Part shown: piece by piece, positions 26,115 to 34,485 of the stretch
How positions within the stretch are numbered: position 1 is the stretch's first letter
How the letters are laid out: every line of letters begins with the position of its first letter
NCBI RefSeq assembly: GCF_024198255.1
Contig: NZ_JAJVKW010000007.1
Location: forward strand, 62,001 to 126,000
DNA from: Myxococcus guangdongensis
GTDB taxonomy: Bacteria > Myxococcota > Myxococcia > Myxococcales > Myxococcaceae
Reading direction: 5' to 3'
DNA: 64,000 nt
Position numbers and translations under genes: made by a program
Notes under the pieces: model-generated
Databases searched by the model: none
Told to the model about the DNA's origin: nothing
What the model saw: the letters and a program-made list of their open reading frames with translations, nothing else

Positions 26115-29100
26115 ATGTCTTTCCGCCAATTGCTGGCGCCGCTCACGGCGCTACTCCTGGTCGTCACCGCTTGCGGCGATGATGACCCTCCCAGTCCGGT
26201 CTGTGGCAACGGTGTCGTCGAGCGCGGCGAAACCTGTGACGACGGAAACACCACCAACGGCGACGGCTGTGAGAGCTCCTGTCAGCCGACCCCGAAGCCG
26301 GATGCCGGCCCGGGCGGAGGCGACGCTGGGCCGGGCGAGCCCGACGCGGGTCCTGGTGAGACGGACGGCGGTCATGTCGAGCCTGACGCCGGTCCGGGCG
26401 AGACGGATGGCGGTCATGTGGAGCCCGACGCGGGCCCCGGTGAGACGGATGGCGGCGCGGGGACTCCCGACGCGGGTCCGGGTGAGACGGACGGCGGCTC
26501 GGGTACGCCCGACTCCGGTCCGGGTGAGACGGACGGCGGCTCGGGTACGCCCGACTCCGGTCCCGGTGAGACGGATGGCGGCTCGGGTACGCCCGACTCC
26601 GGTCCGGGTGAGACGGACGGCGGCTCGGGCACTCCCGACTCCGGTCCGGGTGAGACGGACGGCGGCTCGGGCACTCCCGATGCGGGCCCTGGCGAGACGG
26701 ACGGTGGCTCGGGGACTCCTGACGCGGGTCCTGGCGAGACGGACGGCGGCTCGGGCACTCCCGATGCGGGCTCCGGTGGGACGGACGGCGGCTCGGGTAC
26801 GCCTGACGCGGGTCCTGGTGGCGGCACGGTCGTGATGTGCCCCGCGGCGAACCTGCCTCCTCCTCCGACGGGGAGCTGCACGGTGTCGTCGGGTAACTCG
26901 GCGAAGCTGTTCACCGGCATCGTGTTGGCGCCGGACAAGGTCTATCACGGGGGTCAGGTGCTCGTGGACGCCACGGGTGTCATCCAGTGCGTGAGCTGTG
27001 ATTGCTCGCAGGCCGCGGGCGCGGCCTCGGCCACGCAGATCACCTGCCCGCAGTCGGTGGTGTCGCCGGGCCTCATCAACGCGCACGACCACATCACCTT
27101 CCAGAAGGCGCCCTTCGCCCGGACGGACGAGAAGTACGAGCACCGTCACGACTGGCGCCAGGGCAACAACCAGCACACGCGTCTGGCCGCGGGCAACACG
27201 GCGGGCGCGGACGGCATCCGCTGGGCGGAGCTGCGCCAGGTCATCGCGGGCACCACGTCCATCGCCGGCTCCGGCGGCGCGAAGGGCCTCTTGCGCAACC
27301 TGGACGCGCCGAACACGTCCGACACGGGCACCAACCAGGAAGGCCTGGGCGCGGGCTCGGGCGCGGAGTACCAGACGTTCCCCCTGGGTGACTCGGATGG
27401 TCGCGAGCGCGCGAGCGGTTGTGATTACGCGCGCGTCGACTCGCCGTCGGTCATCCCGGCCGCCTCGGCCTACCTGCCGCACATCGCCGAGGGTATCGAG
27501 ACGAGCGCTCGCAACGAGTTCCTCTGTCTCTCCGGTCAGCAGTCCGGTGGCCAGAACATCCTCAGCTCCCGCACCGCGCTGGTCCACGGCATCGGCCTGA
27601 GCGCCAGCGACATCCGGATGATGGCCACGTCGAGCACCAGCCTGGTCTGGTCGCCGCGCTCCAACATCGGCCTGTACGGCGACACCGCGGCCATCCCGCT
27701 CTACAAGTACCTGGGCGTCAACATGACGCTGGGCACCGACTGGCTGCAGTCCGGCTCCATGAACATCCTGCGCGAGCTGCGCTGCGCGGACGACCTGGAC
27801 AGCGATTACTTCAATGACTCGCTCAGCGACGCGGAGACGTGGGCGCTGGTGACGGGCAACGCGGCGCACGCCTTCCAGGCGACGAACACCGGCGCGCTGG
27901 TGCCGGGCAAGGTGGCGGACGTGGCCATCTTCCGGCTCAACGGCCACGCGTCCTCTCCGCACCGCGCCGTCATCCGGGCGGAGCCCGCGGACGTGGTGCT
28001 GACGATGCGCGGCGGTAAGGCGCTCTACGGAGAGACGGCCGTCGTCTCCGCCCTGAGCGGCGCGGGCTGCGACACGCTGGACGTCTGCGGCGTCGAGCGC
28101 TCCGTGTGCCTCCAGACCGAAATCAGCATGTCGCTGTCCACGCTCCAGTCGCGCAACTCCGGCGCCTACCCGCTGTTCGCGTGCGGCGTGCCAACGGACG
28201 AGCCGACGTGCGAGCCGTCCCGCACCTCCACCAACGCGCGCTGGCCGGCCTCCGTGTCGGGCTCCACCGTGTACTCCGGTGGCCTGTCGGGCGCGGACGT
28301 CGACGGCGACGGCATCCCCGACGAGGTGGACAACTGCCCGGGCGTGTTCAACCCGGTGCGCCCGATGGACCAGGGCGTGCAGCCCGACATCGACGGCGAC
28401 GGCGTGGGTGACGCGTGCGACGTGTGCCCGTTCGCGCCCGGCACCACCGAGTGCGCCCGCCCCAACCCGAACGACACCGACGGCGACGGCGTCCCGAACG
28501 CCGTGGACAACTGCCCCAACACGCCCAACCCGGACCAGGCGGACTCGGATGGCGACGGCAAGGGCGACGCGTGCGACCTCTGCCCGACGCCCAACCCGGG
28601 TGACGCGGCCTGCTCGCTGTCCATCTACACGGTGAAGCAGCCGGGGCCGGGTGGAACGTCTCCGTGGGTGGGCATGCGCGTGGCGCTCTCCAACGTCACC
28701 GTGACGGGCGTGGGCTCCACGGGCTTCTTCGTGCAGGTCAACCCGCTGGACCAGGGCTACCAGGGTCCGGACTACTCCGGTGCCTTCGTCTTCACCCGCA
28801 CGGCGCCGCCGAGCGCGGTGGTGGCCGGCTCGCGCGTGAATGTCGACGCGACGGTGGCCAACTACTTCGGCCAGCTGCAGCTGGCCTCGCCCACGGTGGA
28901 GGTCCTCACCCAGGGCAACACGCTGCCGCCTCCGCAGCAGGTGACGTCCGTCGAGGTGGCCACGAACGGCTCGCGCGCCACGCCGCTGGAGGGTGTGCTG
29001 GTGCGCGTGTCGCAGGTGCAGGTGACCAACACCGCGCCCGCCCCGGGCGGCGGCGACACCGCGCCCACCGGTGAGTTCGAGGTGGACGGCGCGCTGCGCA

Positions 29101-30428
29101 TCAACGACTACCTGTTCTCGTTCCCGCTGCCGGCGCTGGGAGATCGCTACTTCTCCATCACCGGCGTGCTGGAGCTGCGCAACGACCACTCGAAGATCGA
29201 GCCGCGCTCCGCCGCGGACCTCGTGCCCGCGAGCACGGGCGAGGTGTCGCTGGCCTCGCTGGCGCCCACGGGCGTCTTCGTGCGCTCGGGTGTCAACGGC
29301 CCGACGTTCCCGGAGCCGCTGACGGTGACGCTCACCGGGCCGGTGACGGTGAACACGGTGGTGACGGTGGCGTCGTCCAGCCCCGCCGTCTCCGTGGTGG
29401 GTGGCCAGGTCGTGATTCCCGCGGGCGAGCGCTCCGCGGTGGTCCTCCTGAACACCGACTCGGCGTTGGACCCGGACGCGAAGAAGGCCACCCTCACGGC
29501 CACGCTGGGCACGGTGTCCCGCGATGCCACGGTGACGGTGCTGGCGGTGGACCAGCCGGCGGCGCTCGAGCAGCTGTCTCCCGAGCTCGTCGTGGTGACC
29601 GGCGGCGGGACGGCGACGCTCACGGTGACGCTGGATGTGCCTCCGTCGGTGGACACGGTGGTGAACCTGTCGGTGCAGCCGTCCAGCCTGGGCGCGGTGC
29701 CGGCCCAGGTGGTGGTGCGCGCCGACACGCTGTCCGCGAAGTTCGACCTCACGGCGGCCAACGTCAGCGGCCAGGGCCAGGTGGTGGCGAGCCTGGGCGG
29801 TGAGTCCGTGTCCGCGCAGCTGCGCGTCACGGAGCAGCCCACGGGCGCCAACCACGTGGTCATCAGCGAGACGGCCCCGGCGGGCCCGGGCGGCGCGAAC
29901 GACGAGTTCGTCGAGCTGTTCAACCCGACGACCAGCCCGGTGAACCTGTCCGGCTGGAAGCTCCAGTACAAGAGCGCGACGGGGACCACGTACCTGTCCT
30001 TCACGCTGCCCGCAGGCTCGGTCATCCAGCCCCGGAGCTTCTTCCTGCTGACGCACTCCGGCTACGGCGGGGCGACGGCGGGTGACGTGAGCTGGGGGAC
30101 CGTGTTCTCCATGTCCGCCAGCCGCACCGGCGGCGGCAACCTGCGCATCGGCGGACCGGGACTGGGCACCAACATGAACGACCCGGCCACGGTGGATGCC
30201 TTCGCCTACGGCACCGGCAATGCGCCCGAGGGCACCGCCTTCCCGAGCATCCCCGCGGAGGCCGGCTCCTACGAGCGCAAGGCGAAGATCTCCTCGACGG
30301 CGGCCACCATGGAGGGTGGTGGCGTGGACGAGGCGGCGGGCAACGGGTATGACTCGGACGACAACGCGTCCGACTTCATCCTCCGCACCCAGCGCCAGCC
30401 CCAGACCACCGCCAACGCCGCGGAGTAG
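26115..30428 (+). CDS. Mosaic cell-surface lipoprotein: Cys-rich motif, Asp/Gly repeats, amidohydrolase, thrombospondin-3 repeats, lamin-tail domain
   Basis: 1437 aa. The signal peptide ends in a lipobox (VVTAC). A DUF4215-type motif follows (VCGNGVVERGETCDDGN), then eleven 14-residue Asp/Gly-rich repeats (about 76-229). Residues about 240-690 are a metal-dependent amidohydrolase: VVSPGLINAHDHITF (HxH), PHIAEGIET, TALVHGIGL, LGTDWLQSGS. Calcium-binding thrombospondin type-3 repeats (DxDGDGxPDxxDNCP) span about 731-835. A beta-rich OB-like segment (838-1040), a beta-sandwich stretch and a lamin-tail domain (about 1245-1340, VVISETAPAGP to SGYGG) complete it. The ATG follows GGAG. An enzyme presented on a repeat stalk at the cell surface is the simplest reading; the substrate is unknown. 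Confidence 0.9.
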   Translation: MSFRQLLAPLTALLLVVTACGDDDPPSPVCGNGVVERGETCDDGNTTNGDGCESSCQPTPKPDAGPGGGDAGPGEPDAGPGETDGGHVEPDAGPGETDGGHVEPDAGPGETDGGAGTPDAGPGETDGGSGTPDSGPGETDGGSGTPDSGPGETDGGSGTPDSGPGETDGGSGTPDSGPGETDGGSGTPDAGPGETDGGSGTPDAGPGETDGGSGTPDAGSGGTDGGSGTPDAGPGGGTVVMCPAANLPPPPTGSCTVSSGNSAKLFTGIVLAPDKVYHGGQVLVDATGVIQCVSCDCSQAAGAASATQITCPQSVVSPGLINAHDHITFQKAPFARTDEKYEHRHDWRQGNNQHTRLAAGNTAGADGIRWAELRQVIAGTTSIAGSGGAKGLLRNLDAPNTSDTGTNQEGLGAGSGAEYQTFPLGDSDGRERASGCDYARVDSPSVIPAASAYLPHIAEGIETSARNEFLCLSGQQSGGQNILSSRTALVHGIGLSASDIRMMATSSTSLVWSPRSNIGLYGDTAAIPLYKYLGVNMTLGTDWLQSGSMNILRELRCADDLDSDYFNDSLSDAETWALVTGNAAHAFQATNTGALVPGKVADVAIFRLNGHASSPHRAVIRAEPADVVLTMRGGKALYGETAVVSALSGAGCDTLDVCGVERSVCLQTEISMSLSTLQSRNSGAYPLFACGVPTDEPTCEPSRTSTNARWPASVSGSTVYSGGLSGADVDGDGIPDEVDNCPGVFNPVRPMDQGVQPDIDGDGVGDACDVCPFAPGTTECARPNPNDTDGDGVPNAVDNCPNTPNPDQADSDGDGKGDACDLCPTPNPGDAACSLSIYTVKQPGPGGTSPWVGMRVALSNVTVTGVGSTGFFVQVNPLDQGYQGPDYSGAFVFTRTAPPSAVVAGSRVNVDATVANYFGQLQLASPTVEVLTQGNTLPPPQQVTSVEVATNGSRATPLEGVLVRVSQVQVTNTAPAPGGGDTAPTGEFEVDGALRINDYLFSFPLPALGDRYFSITGVLELRNDHSKIEPRSAADLVPASTGEVSLASLAPTGVFVRSGVNGPTFPEPLTVTLTGPVTVNTVVTVASSSPAVSVVGGQVVIPAGERSAVVLLNTDSALDPDAKKATLTATLGTVSRDATVTVLAVDQPAALEQLSPELVVVTGGGTATLTVTLDVPPSVDTVVNLSVQPSSLGAVPAQVVVRADTLSAKFDLTAANVSGQGQVVASLGGESVSAQLRVTEQPTGANHVVISETAPAGPGGANDEFVELFNPTTSPVNLSGWKLQYKSATGTTYLSFTLPAGSVIQPRSFFLLTHSGYGGATAGDVSWGTVFSMSASRTGGGNLRIGGPGLGTNMNDPATVDAFAYGTGNAPEGTAFPSIPAEAGSYERKAKISSTAATMEGGGVDEAAGNGYDSDDNASDFILRTQRQPQTTANAAE
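26340..26801 (+). repeat. Eleven tandem 42-bp coding repeats (14-aa unit PDxGPGETDGGxxx)
   Basis: Eleven in-frame copies of a 42-bp unit encode PDAGPGETDGGHVE, ...AGT or ...SGT variants. The four middle copies (PDSGPGETDGGSGT) are almost identical in DNA, which points to recent expansion and a risk of assembly collapse. The encoded region is acidic, Gly-rich and probably an extended stalk. Confidence 0.9.
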
Positions 30429-30445
30429 TTGACTCGGGCCTTCCG

Positions 30446-30476
30446 GCCCCTACCGGGTCCATCAACCGGTAGGGGC
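30446..30476 (+). terminator. Perfect 11-bp hairpin downstream of the mosaic lipoprotein gene
   Basis: GCCCCTACCGG at 30446-30456 pairs perfectly with 30466-30476 around a 9-nt loop. The hairpin lies 17 bp after the lipoprotein stop and 36 bp before the exonuclease start. It is followed by TGGAAAAC, with no T-run, so termination may be imperfect. Confidence 0.55.
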
Positions 30477-30512
30477 TGGAAAACCCGACGCAGCCGGGCC
30501 ATAAGCGTTCCC

Positions 30513-31295
30513 GTGCGAGTCGTCTCATGGAACGTGAATGGGCTGCGCTCGGCCCACACCAAGGGCTTCCTGCCCTGGCTGTCGAGCGCCCGGGCGCAGG
30601 TGGTGGCGTTGCAGGAGGTGCGCGCGCGCCCCGAGCAGCTGCCCAATGAGGTTCGTGCTCCGGCCCGGTGGAAGACGCACTTCTCGGCCGCGGAGCGTCC
30701 TGGCTACAGCGGGGTGGGGCTGTTCTCCCGCGACGAGCCGGACCTGGTGGAGACCCGGCTGGGTGTCCCCGAGATGGACGTGGAGGGGCGGCTGCAGCTC
30801 GCCCGCTTCGGCAAGCTCACCGTGGCCAACGTGTACTTCCCCAACGGCAATGGGAAGGACCGCGACTTGAGCCGCATCCCGTTCAAGCTGGCCTTCTACC
30901 GGCGCCTGTTCGACCAGCTGGAGAAGCCGCTGCGGGACGGTGAGCGGCTGCTGGTCGTGGGCGACTTCAACACCGCGCACCAGGACATCGACCTGGCCCG
31001 GCCCCGGGAGAACCGCGAGACGAGCGGCTTTCGTCCCGAGGAGCGCGAGGAGCTGGACCGCTGGCTGCGCGCCGGCTGGGTGGACAGCTTCCGACACTTC
31101 CACAAGGGCACCGGCCACTACTCGTGGTGGAGCCAGCGCTTCGGTGTGCGCGAGAAGAACATCGGCTGGCGCATCGACTACGTGCTGGCGTCCCCCGCGG
31201 CCATGGCCTTCGTCAAGCGCGCCGCCCTCCATCCCGACGTGTCGGGCTCCGACCACTGCCCGGTGAGCGTGGACCTGGACTCCGCCGTCCGCTGA
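30513..31295 (+). CDS. xth: Exodeoxyribonuclease III / AP endonuclease
   Basis: 260 aa, normal length. It belongs to the endonuclease/exonuclease/phosphatase fold: VSWNVNGLRSA (Asn metal site), ALQEVR (Glu metal ligand), YSGVGLFSR, VANVYFPNG, VVGDFNTAHQDID (catalytic Asp/Asn) and SGSDHCPVSVDL (Asp-His pair). It cleaves DNA at abasic sites and removes 3' blocks in base excision repair. The start is placed at GTG 30513, giving the compact VRVVSWNVNG N-terminus; the further upstream frame is non-conserved and overlaps the terminator. The acyltransferase gene follows after 18 bp, probably in one transcript. Confidence 0.93.
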   Translation: MRVVSWNVNGLRSAHTKGFLPWLSSARAQVVALQEVRARPEQLPNEVRAPARWKTHFSAAERPGYSGVGLFSRDEPDLVETRLGVPEMDVEGRLQLARFGKLTVANVYFPNGNGKDRDLSRIPFKLAFYRRLFDQLEKPLRDGERLLVVGDFNTAHQDIDLARPRENRETSGFRPEEREELDRWLRAGWVDSFRHFHKGTGHYSWWSQRFGVREKNIGWRIDYVLASPAAMAFVKRAALHPDVSGSDHCPVSVDLDSAVR

Positions 31296-31313
31296 CTCCC
31301 CTCGAGGCTCTCA

Positions 31314-32084
31314 ATGAACGCACTGCTCTCCATCTGGACCTGGGTCGAGATTGGCATCGTCGCGCTGGTCGGCTTCTTCGTTCAGCTCGTCATCGCCATC
31401 GTCACGTTGCCGTTCGACAGGAAGCGCTACGCGGTGGGGCGGTGCTTCCGCCTGGTGGGTGTCACCGCCGCGAGGCTGACGCCGTACTGGCGCTTCGGCA
31501 TCCACGGCCCCGTGCCGGACCACGTGGCCCCCAACACGGTGGTGGTCAGCAACCACGAGTCCAACGCCGACCCGTTCCTCATCTCCCGCCTGCCGTGGGA
31601 GATGAAGTGGCTGGGCAAGGCGAGCCTGTTCAAGGTGCCGGTGGTGGGGTGGATGATGGGCATCGCCGGGGACATCCCCGTGCACCGCGGCGACAAGGAG
31701 TCCGCCACGGGCGCCATGGCGCGCTGCAAGCAGTGGATGCTCAAGGGCATGCCGGTGATGATCTTCCCGGAGGGCACGCGCTCGAAGACGGATGAGCTGC
31801 TGCCCTTCAAGGACGGCGCCTTCCGCCTGGCCATCGAGCAGCAGGCGGACGTGCTCCCGCTGGCGGTGAGCGGCACGCGCAAGGCGCTGCCCAAGCACTC
31901 GTGGCGCTTCTCCACCTCGCGCGGCCTGGTGACGGTGGGCACGCCCATCTCCACCAAGGGCATGACGCTCGACGACGTGGAGAAGCTCAAGACGCTGGTG
32001 CGCGAGCAGATCCTCGCCCTGCGCGCGACGCTGCTGCCGCTCACCCAGGATGCCGCGGCGCCGGGGACTCCCAGCGCCGCGTAG
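31314..32084 (+). CDS. 1-acyl-sn-glycerol-3-phosphate acyltransferase (PlsC family)
   Basis: 256 aa. One N-terminal transmembrane helix (about 10-32) precedes the acyltransferase domain with the catalytic HX4D motif HESNAD (H81, D86), the substrate motif FPEGTRS (near 155) and the later LPLAVSGT segment. These enzymes acylate lysophosphatidic acid to phosphatidic acid at the inner membrane. GAGG lies 6 nt before the ATG. It follows exonuclease III closely and is convergent with the beta-solenoid gene. Confidence 0.9.
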   Translation: MNALLSIWTWVEIGIVALVGFFVQLVIAIVTLPFDRKRYAVGRCFRLVGVTAARLTPYWRFGIHGPVPDHVAPNTVVVSNHESNADPFLISRLPWEMKWLGKASLFKVPVVGWMMGIAGDIPVHRGDKESATGAMARCKQWMLKGMPVMIFPEGTRSKTDELLPFKDGAFRLAIEQQADVLPLAVSGTRKALPKHSWRFSTSRGLVTVGTPISTKGMTLDDVEKLKTLVREQILALRATLLPLTQDAAAPGTPSAA

Positions 32085-32106
32085 TCACCTTCGTGGGGGA
32101 TGACGG

Positions 32107-32126
32107 GGACGCCCGCTCAGGCGTCC
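32107..32126. terminator. Short hairpin between convergent genes
   Basis: GGACGCC at 32107-32113 and GGCGTCC at 32120-32126 form a perfect 7-bp stem with a 6-nt loop. The hairpin overlaps the stop codon of the minus-strand beta-solenoid gene and lies 22 bp past the acyltransferase stop. It is a plausible but modest bidirectional terminator. Confidence 0.4.
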
Positions 32127-32650
32127 GTGACGTCGTCGTTGTCGATGATGTGGCAGCCCGAATCCTTGTCGAGCGCGTCCTCGATGAAGCCGCGCAGCAG
32201 GTCCTTCCCGCCGATCTCGAAGGACAGGCTGATGCGGTCCCCCTCGATGTGGACGTCCTTGTCCGTGGTCAGCTTGCCGCCCAGGGCCACGGCGCTGCCC
32301 TCGACGCGGGCGTTGCCCTGGAGGCGGACCTCGCCGCCCATGGACACCGCGTCGCCCTTCACCACGGCGCCGGCCTCCACGATGACGCGGCCCCGGATGG
32401 CGACCGCGTCGTCGACGGTGGCGCCCTTGCGGATGATGATGTTGCCCTCCACGGCGACCACGTCCTTGGCCTTCTCGCCCGCCTCGATGACCAGGTCCGT
32501 GCCCTGCACCACGCGGCTGCCGTCCTTGGCCGTGGTGGCGCAGACGACCTTCACCGGCAGGGAGGACTTCTTGGCCGCGTCATCGGCGGCGAAGGCGGGC
32601 AGGGCCAGGGTGGACGCGAGAGCCAGGGTGGGGAGGAAGCGTGAGCGCAT
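32117..32650 (-). CDS. Exported small beta-solenoid (polymer-forming-like) protein
   Basis: 177 aa. A clear Sec signal peptide (MRSRFLPTLALASTLALPAFAAD) is followed by about 90 residues of short beta repeats ending in Gly: VVAVEGNIIIRKGATV, AVAIRGRVIVEAGAVV, AVSMGGEVRLQGNARV, AVALGGKL. This is the left-handed solenoid pattern of bactofilin/polymer-forming proteins. The C-terminus is acidic and helical. GGAG lies 6 nt before the ATG. The same repeat type appears in the middle of the membrane protein encoded at 39592-41085, but here there is no membrane anchor. The role is unknown; a periplasmic scaffold is an inference. Confidence 0.8.
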   Translation of the reverse strand: MRSRFLPTLALASTLALPAFAADDAAKKSSLPVKVVCATTAKDGSRVVQGTDLVIEAGEKAKDVVAVEGNIIIRKGATVDDAVAIRGRVIVEAGAVVKGDAVSMGGEVRLQGNARVEGSAVALGGKLTTDKDVHIEGDRISLSFEIGGKDLLRGFIEDALDKDSGCHIIDNDDVTDA

Positions 32651-32799
32651 GGACGGCTCCTGGGACGACCGGGTTGAGAGGTCTACGCGGCTCGCCCACA
32701 CCCATTGCATGGGTTCGTTTCCCTCCCCGGAGGCGGGTCGGGGCGCGCGGCTTGCAGTAGGGTGGGACAGGCCCTGGCCCGCATGCACCGAGGTTCCCC

Positions 32800-33861
32800 C
32801 TGGCCACTTCGTCGACGCAGCAAGACTCCTCCGCCCATGACCTGACCATCTGGGCCTATGCCTTCGGTTATTTCGCGGCCTATGCCCCCTACAGCGCGCT
32901 GACGAAGGCGCTGTCGAGCGGCTCCCTGCCGGGCATGGAGGAGGGCATCGTCGGCTTCACGCTGCTGCCAGTGAGCGCGGCGACGTCGATGGTGGGGATG
33001 TTCGTCTTCCTCTCGCTCAAGCGCTGGTGGCGCTTCGCGACGCACCGCCAGGTCATGGGCCTGCGGGTGCCTTCGCCGGGGGCGTGGACGTTCCTGTCGG
33101 GGATGTGCTCGGCGGCCATCATCGGCACCACGACGCTGGCGTACACGCTGGAGGGCACCTCCATCGTCTTCATGATGTTGCTGATGCGCGGCGGGGTGCT
33201 GGTGCTGGCGCCCATCGTGGACGTGCTCAGCCGCAGGCACGTGCGCTGGCCCTCGTGGGTGGCGCTGGTGCTGAGCTTCGCCGCGGTGCTCGTCGCGGCG
33301 GGCAAGGACGCGCGCGCCACCATGACGTGGGTGGCCGCGTTGGACGTCGGCGTGTACCTGCTGAGCTACTTCATCCGCCTGCGCGCGATGAGCCGGCTGG
33401 CCAAGTCCGAGGACAAGAGCCTGTCCATCCGCTACTTCGTGGAGGAGCAGATGGTGGCCACGCCCTTCCTGGTGCTGGTGCTCGCGCTGGTGGCGGTGTG
33501 GGGCGGCGCGGGGCCGGCGCTGGACATCCGCGAGGGCTTCACCGGGATGTTCGCGCGCGGGAGGCTCCTGGAGGAGATGTTGGTGGGGCTGTTGTCCCAG
33601 GGCACGGGCATCTTCGGCGGGCTCATCCTGCTGGACGCGCGCGAGAACGCCTTCTCCGTGCCGGTGAACCGCGCCTCCAGCGTGCTCGCCGGCGTGGTGG
33701 CCACACTGGGGCTGTCGCTGTGGCTGGGGCTGCCCGGGGTGGGGCCGCGGGAGATGCTGGGCGCGGCGCTGGTCATGGTGGCCATGACGGTGCTGGCGGT
33801 GCCCACGGTGCTCGCGGCGCGCAGGCGCGAGGCCGCCCTGAAGGCGGCGCTCGGGCCGTGA
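32800..33861 (+). CDS. EamA/DMT-like multi-span membrane protein, probable CTG start
   Basis: About 353 aa with roughly ten hydrophobic helices in the EamA/drug-metabolite transporter style (for example LSGMCSAAIIGTTTLAYTLEG, WVALVLSFAAVLVAAG, ALVMVAMTVLAVPTV). The first ATG in frame (32935) would remove a complete first helix (LTIWAYAFGYFAAYAPYSAL), which reads as coding. Between the upstream stop (32758-32760) and 32935 there is no ATG, GTG or TTG in frame; the only candidate is CTG at 32800, preceded by GAGG with 6-nt spacing and giving the N-terminus (M)ATSSTQQD. The transported substrate cannot be inferred. If the CTG is wrong, the gene starts at 32935. Confidence 0.75.
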   Translation: MATSSTQQDSSAHDLTIWAYAFGYFAAYAPYSALTKALSSGSLPGMEEGIVGFTLLPVSAATSMVGMFVFLSLKRWWRFATHRQVMGLRVPSPGAWTFLSGMCSAAIIGTTTLAYTLEGTSIVFMMLLMRGGVLVLAPIVDVLSRRHVRWPSWVALVLSFAAVLVAAGKDARATMTWVAALDVGVYLLSYFIRLRAMSRLAKSEDKSLSIRYFVEEQMVATPFLVLVLALVAVWGGAGPALDIREGFTGMFARGRLLEEMLVGLLSQGTGIFGGLILLDARENAFSVPVNRASSVLAGVVATLGLSLWLGLPGVGPREMLGAALVMVAMTVLAVPTVLAARRREAALKAALGP

Positions 33862-33872
33862 GTCCCTGACGC

Positions 33873-34340
33873 CTACTTCTTCGTGTCCTGCGGGACGTGC
33901 AGCGTCAGCACGGGGCAGGGCGCGCGGGAGACCAGCTTCTGCGCCACGCTGCCCAGGAGCATGCGCGAGAGCCCCCGGCGCCCATGGGTGCCCATGATGA
34001 TGAGGTCGAAGGCCTCCTTCTCCACCAGCTCCAGGATGGTGGAGGCCGCCTCGCCCACCACGACCCGGTGCTTGAGCGTGACGGAGGGTTGCTCCATCTG
34101 CTGGAGCAGCGTGGCCAGCTCCTTGCCCGCCGTGTCCATGGCGACCTGCTGCAAGGAGAGCGGGTTCCACCCGGGGGCGGCGACGAGCAGGTCCGGCGCG
34201 ACGTACTGCGGAGGCTCCCAGGCGTGGAGCACCTCCACCGACGCGTTGAAGGGTCGGGCGAGCTGGAGGGCGTAGTCGATGATGGAGCGAGAGCCCTCGC
34301 TCAGATCGACGGGGACGAGAATTCGGGATGGCGCTGCCAT
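33873..34340 (-). CDS. Universal stress protein (UspA family)
   Basis: 155 aa, typical single-domain Usp. The start at MAAPSRILVPVD follows GAGGAG with 7-nt spacing. The ATP-binding signature G-2x-G-9x-G(S/T) is present in MGTHGRRGLSRMLLGSVA, and the conserved VPVDLSEGS and CPVLTL strands are in place. Such proteins are cytoplasmic nucleotide-binding stress factors. The upstream frame extension lacks family features and runs into the divergent promoter region shared with the SDR gene. Confidence 0.93.
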   Translation of the reverse strand: MAAPSRILVPVDLSEGSRSIIDYALQLARPFNASVEVLHAWEPPQYVAPDLLVAAPGWNPLSLQQVAMDTAGKELATLLQQMEQPSVTLKHRVVVGEAASTILELVEKEAFDLIIMGTHGRRGLSRMLLGSVAQKLVSRAPCPVLTLHVPQDTKK

Positions 34341-34485
34341 GGTCGGCTCCTCGCTGAGGTGGAAAGGCCCTCTCATGGGAATGGGGCCGACCGTCCTCAG
34401 GTGGAAGTTGCGTGCCAGCGCCTGCCCGCTTGTTCGCTGCGGTGTCGCGCAAAGCTTGCGGGGAGGCGAGCGCGGTCGGTGATTC

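Noticed and set aside
26340..26801. CRISPR-like repeat array
   Set aside because: The repeats are contiguous 42-bp in-frame coding units with no spacers.
26151..30056. A 1301-codon open frame antisense to the mosaic lipoprotein gene
   Set aside because: High GC at third codon positions keeps the antisense frame open. The sequence is Arg/His-rich without any domain and opposes clear domains on the plus strand.
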